Below are positions 23,230-27,439 of a stretch of DNA of 27,439 bases, piece by piece; position 1 is the first letter of the stretch; each line of letters starts with the position of its first letter. Location: NCBI GenBank assembly GCA_023436515.1, contig JAEZIV010000370.1, forward strand, positions 1-27,439, given 5' to 3'. Both the position numbers and the translations under genes were made by a program. Source of the stretch: Bacillota bacterium (GTDB lineage: Bacteria; Bacillota; Clostridia; Acetivibrionales; DSM-1351). Under the pieces are notes generated by a model that saw nothing but the letters and a program-made list of their open reading frames with translations, was not told the origin of the DNA and ran no database searches.

Positions 23230-25497
23230 ATGAACAAAAGAAGAATTATATCAGGGGTTTTAGTAATATGTTTATTATTACTATCTATGCTTGGGAGTTA
23301 TGCCGCAGACCCGGTAGGTAAAGACGATCAGGCAATAGCTGCGAGCTTAAATCAAGTAGGTTTGATTACAGGTGATGGTAAGGGCAACTTTAGTCTTACC
23401 TCAAACCTCAAAAGAAGTGAGGCTGCTGTATTTATTGTGAAGCTAATGGGGAAAGCAGCAGTAGTTAATGAAAATAAGGCACTATATGTAAATACAGGCT
23501 TTAATGATGTTAAGCCTACAGATGCCCTTGCTGCATATATAGGATTTTGTAAAGAAAATGGAATAATTAGCGGTATTGGAAATAATAACTTTGGACCTAC
23601 ACTGAACGTTACAGAGAAGGCATTTTTAACTATGACACTGAAGGTATTAGGATATACCAATGATGATTTCAACAGTGCTACCGTGTTTCAAAAAGCCTAT
23701 GAAGTAGGTTTGGTTGTTGATGAATCATATTTGTTAAAGACCGAGGACAACAAGAACTTTAAGAGAGCTGATGTTGTAAAAGTTATGTATAGGGCACTCG
23801 GAGTAAATGAGAAGGATACCAATACACCTCTTATCAAGAAACTGATAATGGAAGGACAAGTGGACTCAGCAAAAGCTATTGAAGCTGGGCTGGTGTATGA
23901 TGAACTGCCAACTGCTATATCAGGAATAAGTGTAAAGAGCAGTGAATGGATAAATTTACGACTAAACGAGAAAGTAAGCCCTGTAACAGAAACAGATATT
24001 AAGATATATGAAAAAAATAAAAGAGTTGCACTGAATTTTAAGTTAGTATCTCAAACTGATGATGAGCTAAAGATTAAGACAGACCCCCAAAGAAGCTCAG
24101 TGGAGTATATTATTGAACTAAAGAATATTAAGGATAAAGATTTAAATGTTGTAAAGAAGGTTGAGAGCACCTTCGTAGGTTATGAAAATAAAGAGATGAT
24201 TTCAGACATTTTTCAGATTAGTAAGGTCGAGCAAAAGTCAAATAATGAGTAGTTGATATATTTTACTCATCCAATAAATATTAATGCAGAGCAGCCTGAA
24301 TATTATTCCATTCTACAGTCAGGTAATGAGGTTGTAAAGGGAAATAAATATAATATGACAGCTAAGGTAGTTGAAGGGAAGACAAATGTTGTCATTATTA
24401 ACACTAAGGAATTTCTGTTTCAAGCTGATTTGGAGTATTCAATAAAAATTAGTGGTTCATTAATTAGTGCATATGGCACAAACCTTGGACTTGAAGCAGG
24501 GGATCAGAGGGACTTTATTGCAAGAAATATTCAATCAGAGCAATTTAAGCTGGCAGGAATTATTGCACTTAACAATAAATCTATTCAACTGGATTTCAAC
24601 AAGCAAGTTAACAAAACAATTGCTGAGCAGGTATTTAGTTACTATATCACAGAAATAACGGTTGGAACGCCTATTCAAATAATTAAAGCAACAACGACAG
24701 ACAACATCTACGGAAAGGATTGTGCTGTAATTCTTACAATAGCCGGGACTTTTGATGGTAAAACTGCGTATAGCATTATGATTAATAGCATTACTGATGT
24801 ATCAAAGGTAGAAAAGATACAAGAGCAAAAGTTTTCATTTAATGCAACAATTTTACCGAATACCGATTTAAAGGTTACTTCAATTATACCGATAGATTTA
24901 AATTGCTTATCTATATCCTTTGATAAAAATATAAATCCAGTGGAGGCAGAGAATATTGCTAATTACTCGATATTGTGCCTGAACAATACATCATATAATG
25001 TAGCGCCAATCAAAGCTTTGTATTCCTCCGATGATCCTAAGTCAGTAAAGCTGTATTTATCATATTTAAAGCCAATGACTGCAGGATATACGTATAAAGT
25101 TAGCATTTCATCAAACTTCCAGGACTACACTGGAGCAAAAAATTCGGCACCGATGGAGTTTAGTTATATTGCTACAAATGTCCAGAAGGTTAAGCCTGAG
25201 GTTACGAAAGCAGCATTTATTGCTAAAGATACTGTAAAGATTACTTTTAGCAAGGATATTGCTTTAGATGCTCCTAATATTTTAACTCAGAATTACTATA
25301 TACAGATTGTTGGCGATGACAGCTCTAAAAAAGTCCCGCTATCTATTAACTATATTGATAAAAATACCATCGTTCTAAAGTTTGACAGGATTGATTTCAC
25401 TAAACAGTATTATTTTAAATACAACAATATTAAGGATATAACGGCGGAACTATATTCTGGTAGTCAGATCAGTACCCCTATAATATCAGGTCAGTAA
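23230..25497 (+). pseudogene. Third SLH/Ig-like surface protein, interrupted by one in-frame TAG
   Basis: One continuous reading frame of 755 codons with a single TAG at 24250-24252 (codon 341). ATG 23230 follows AGGGA by about eight bases; an in-frame ATG at 23209 has no SD. Before the stop: signal peptide (about 1-27, cleavage near SYA), three SLH units (LKRSEAAVFIVKLMG, LNVTEKAFLTMTLKVLGY, FKRADVVKVMYRALG) and one Ig-like unit. The TAG falls inside the second Ig-like unit, between ...VEQKSNNE and LIYFTHPIN..., exactly where the paralogues read straight through. Three further Ig-like units follow to the normal TAA (opening NKSIQLDFNK, CLSISFDKNI, TVKITFSKDI). The downstream half has no SD or sensible start of its own. 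Alternatives to a dead gene: a truncated but still anchored 340-residue SLH protein, stop-codon read-through, or a sequencing error. Confidence 0.85.
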
Positions 25498-25509
25498 AAC
25501 AGTTATACT

Positions 25510-25538
25510 AAAAAAGGCACTCCTTGAGTGCCTTTTTT
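25510..25538 (+). terminator. Terminator touching the SD of the TolC-like gene
   Basis: A-rich 12-bp stem (25510-25521 with 25527-25538, core GGCACT/AGTGCC), loop CCTTG, six T. The SD AAGGAGGG (25539-25546) begins at the very next base. CTCCTT (25520-25525), the stem end plus loop, is complementary to AAGGAG in the SD. Confidence 0.85.
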
Positions 25539-25551
25539 AAGGAGGGTTATG

Positions 25552-26784
25552 ATGAGGAAAATAATTACTATTATTCTTATTTTTTGTATGGTGTTTATAC
25601 CAACTTACTCTATTGCTGCTAAGGCAGAAGAGCAGAAAGTTGATACTATTTCAATCAACGATGCATACCTAATGGCACTTTCTAATTCCTATGACATAGC
25701 TAAAAATAATAAAGCTTTGTATGAACTACTAAAGTACTATGGTTTAGCGAAGAGTCAAAATAATATAGCGCAATTTGACATGGAGGTTGAGTTCAATAGG
25801 TTATATCAAAAGCTTCAACAAGGTACTTTCCTGCAGTCCTATGAACAGGGCGAGCTCTTAATGTATTACGCAATATTCAACGAGTCTGATTACTTTAGAA
25901 ACAAAAGCTTATTGCCGGCTATTAACCCATATGATTTTCCGAACTGCGGAGTTTGGGTAAATATGATGCAAATTAAAATGAGTAGCGAGATTAAGAGAAA
26001 AAGTATTATTTTCAGTGTTAAACAATTGTACGATAGCCTAATCAATCTAAATGATAATATAAATATATTGAATGAATCAATAAAGATTACCGAAGATGAA
26101 TGTAAAGTGGCAAACCTTAATTATAAAAGTGGTAAAATCACTGAGATGCAAAAGATTAGGCTTGAAAAACAATATGAAATACAAAAACTTGAGCTTAAGA
26201 AGATAAAAAGGACTAAAGAAAATACAGAAAGAAATTTTAAGAGATTGCTTGGTATTGATATAAGTAAGAATATACAGGTTTCAGCCTATGAAGTGTCCAA
26301 TGAAGACATCACTATGCCGGATTATGACTATTCTATTAGTGAGGCATTATTAAATAGAAATGAAGTTGCAATGACAAAGATGGAGTTACTTTCTACTCAG
26401 AATGAGCTAACCAATCTAGATAAGTACTTTTGGTACTTACCTAATGATGAGGGACTACAAATGACAAGAGAGGAACTTTTATTAAGGATTAATGAATTAA
26501 AGAATTCAGTCAATGAGAACAAAAATACCGTGTTGAAAGATATCAACACTAAGTATTCAGAGGCAGAGTATCAATTAAAAACATTCGAAATTGAAAAGAA
26601 TAAATTTATTAGTGCAGAAAATGAGCTTAATAATGCAAGAATGGAATATGAGCGTAATAAATTAAGTTTGAAATCTCTTTTAGAAAAGCAAATAAATTAT
26701 CTAAAGGTAAAATCAAATTTTGAAAGCTCGAAAAGAGAACTTGCTAGTAAAATAACTAAAATAAAATATGCCTATGGTGTCTAG
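25552..26784 (+). CDS. TolC-family (outer membrane efflux protein-like) secreted coiled-coil protein
   Basis: A 410-residue exported protein. Signal peptide about 1-24 (MRKIITIILIF..., cleavage near SIAA). The mature part is mostly long, charged helices. It shows the TolC/OEP signature: an opening ISINDAYLMALSNSYDI, then A-x-x-x-Y-x-x-G-K-I-T (ANLNYKSGKIT, near 186), a long heptad-rich helix and LLGI (near 231), with a second similar half (helices about 265-405). I see no clear beta-barrel-forming strands. ATG 25552 is chosen (six bases from GGAGG); ATG 25549 immediately before is closer than usual to the SD. TolC proteins span the outer membrane in diderms, so the role in a Gram-positive is open. 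The second TolC-like gene starts 39 bases downstream. Confidence 0.75.
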   Translation: MRKIITIILIFCMVFIPTYSIAAKAEEQKVDTISINDAYLMALSNSYDIAKNNKALYELLKYYGLAKSQNNIAQFDMEVEFNRLYQKLQQGTFLQSYEQGELLMYYAIFNESDYFRNKSLLPAINPYDFPNCGVWVNMMQIKMSSEIKRKSIIFSVKQLYDSLINLNDNINILNESIKITEDECKVANLNYKSGKITEMQKIRLEKQYEIQKLELKKIKRTKENTERNFKRLLGIDISKNIQVSAYEVSNEDITMPDYDYSISEALLNRNEVAMTKMELLSTQNELTNLDKYFWYLPNDEGLQMTREELLLRINELKNSVNENKNTVLKDINTKYSEAEYQLKTFEIEKNKFISAENELNNARMEYERNKLSLKSLLEKQINYLKVKSNFESSKRELASKITKIKYAYGV

Positions 26785-26823
26785 TAGGAAAGTATTATAT
26801 TAATGATTGGAGAGTAATTATTT

Positions 26824-27439
26824 ATGAAGAGTTTAGTACGGTTAATAGTAATTGTATTAACAATAACACTTACATTGTTAATAACACCCAACAGAACTAC
26901 AAATGCAGTAACCTCTGATAAACTCGCAATAGATTTAGATGAAGCTATAGAAGCTGGAATAAGGGATAGTATAGACATTAAAATTATCAATGAAAAGATT
27001 AAGAATGCAGAAAGTAGACTCAGTTATGCTGACCGCATCGCAGGTATAAAGGGGAATGAAAGCTGGATTACCGATGAGGAAAGAGCAGAAAATAGGCGTG
27101 ATGTTGTTCTTAAGCCCGTCCAGAAAAAAAACATTTTAGAAGTGCTTAAATTGCAAAAAGCAGAAAGTATAGATTCAATTAAAGCAAGCATAACAAAATC
27201 TTTTTATACATATTTATTAATTCAGAAACAAATCATCAACCAAGAGGCAGCCACTAAAAGACTAGAGAAGAAATATGAAATAGTTAAAGCCCAGGTTTCA
27301 CTCGGTGTTGAAAGTAAGGCCTCTCTTGATTCCATTGAGTTAGAATTAATGACTGGAGCGCAGAAAAAGAGACTGCTATTGAGAGATTCAGATAATGAAA
27401 AAATAAACCTCAATTCACTTCTGAGTCGACCCATTACAC
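26824..27439 (+). CDS. Second TolC-family-like secreted coiled-coil protein, 3' end outside the window
   Basis: An open frame of 205 codons running off the right edge. A signal peptide (MKSLVRLIVIVLTITLTLLI..., about 1-28) precedes LAIDLDEAIEAGIRDSIDI, the usual TolC-family opening, and long charged helices. The signature turn recurs as VSLGVESKASLDSIELE (near 158) with NLNSLLSRP (near 197) in the LLG position. GGAGAG (26809-26814) precedes ATG 26824 by nine bases. The 39-bp gap to the previous gene and shared architecture indicate a tandem pair in one transcript. The family call is firm for the part seen; total length and partners are unknown. Confidence 0.75.
   Translation, partial: MKSLVRLIVIVLTITLTLLITPNRTTNAVTSDKLAIDLDEAIEAGIRDSIDIKIINEKIKNAESRLSYADRIAGIKGNESWITDEERAENRRDVVLKPVQKKNILEVLKLQKAESIDSIKASITKSFYTYLLIQKQIINQEAATKRLEKKYEIVKAQVSLGVESKASLDSIELELMTGAQKKRLLLRDSDNEKINLNSLLSRPIT

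Noticed and set aside
24250..24252. TAG considered as a pyrrolysine codon.
   Set aside because: No PYLIS-like structure was recognised, the protein is not a methyltransferase, and no pyl gene is in the window; nonsense mutation is simpler.

Overview
The window looks like chromosomal DNA of a low-GC, Gram-positive, probably spore-forming clostridium. The Ruminiclostridium group is my best guess, from protein flavour rather than any marker gene. Supporting features are AT-rich sequence with strong AGGAGG-type ribosome binding sites, sigma-A promoters, many U-tailed hairpin terminators, SLH-anchored surface proteins, a glgC-glgD pair and an HflX GTPase. I see no rRNA or tRNA gene, CRISPR array, transposase or phage gene.

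Layout. (1) 1-2236: the 3' end of preA (dihydropyrimidine dehydrogenase, Fe-S subunit) and an M20-family N-carbamoyl-amino-acid hydrolase, probably pyrimidine catabolism, separated by four 14-bp tandem repeats. (2) 2369-4680: a free-standing secreted Asp-box/propeller protein with a copper-amine-oxidase-like C-terminus. (3) 4700-6298: a single-gene pgk unit with a palindrome on its likely -10 box. (4) 6345-7566, minus strand: dcd-rpiA. (5) 7682-9478: hflX behind a leader of about 480 nt. The leader holds two tiny ORFs that both encode Phe-Phe-(His)-Ile-Arg-Ile-Arg, plus two terminator-like hairpins. It looks like an antibiotic-sensing attenuator and is the strongest discovery candidate here. 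(6) 9578-12145: a P-loop kinase (minus strand), a small membrane protein with an operator-like palindrome at its start site, murI, and a Cys/Gly/Asn-rich small protein that may be sporulation-related. (7) 12291-14764: glgC-glgD with a 4-nt overlap. (8) 14779-16559, minus strand: a GT-C-type membrane glycosyltransferase and a 20-bp degenerate tandem repeat. (9) 16824-27439: a cell-surface cluster of two full-length S-layer-type paralogues, a third paralogue broken by one in-frame TAG, and two TolC-fold coiled-coil secreted proteins, the second cut by the window edge.

How the parts work together. The right-hand 10 kb is a surface-layer locus. Its first two paralogues share a leader architecture (base-paired stem, ACAAAATAC, then SD), and the TolC-like genes may depend on read-through past a terminator that touches their SD. 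The left and middle parts are mostly independent housekeeping units (pgk, dcd-rpiA, hflX, murI, glgCD), each with its own promoter and/or terminator. Several track starts were moved to better-supported start codons; reasons are given per gene. All structure and promoter calls were made by eye, without folding software or database searches.
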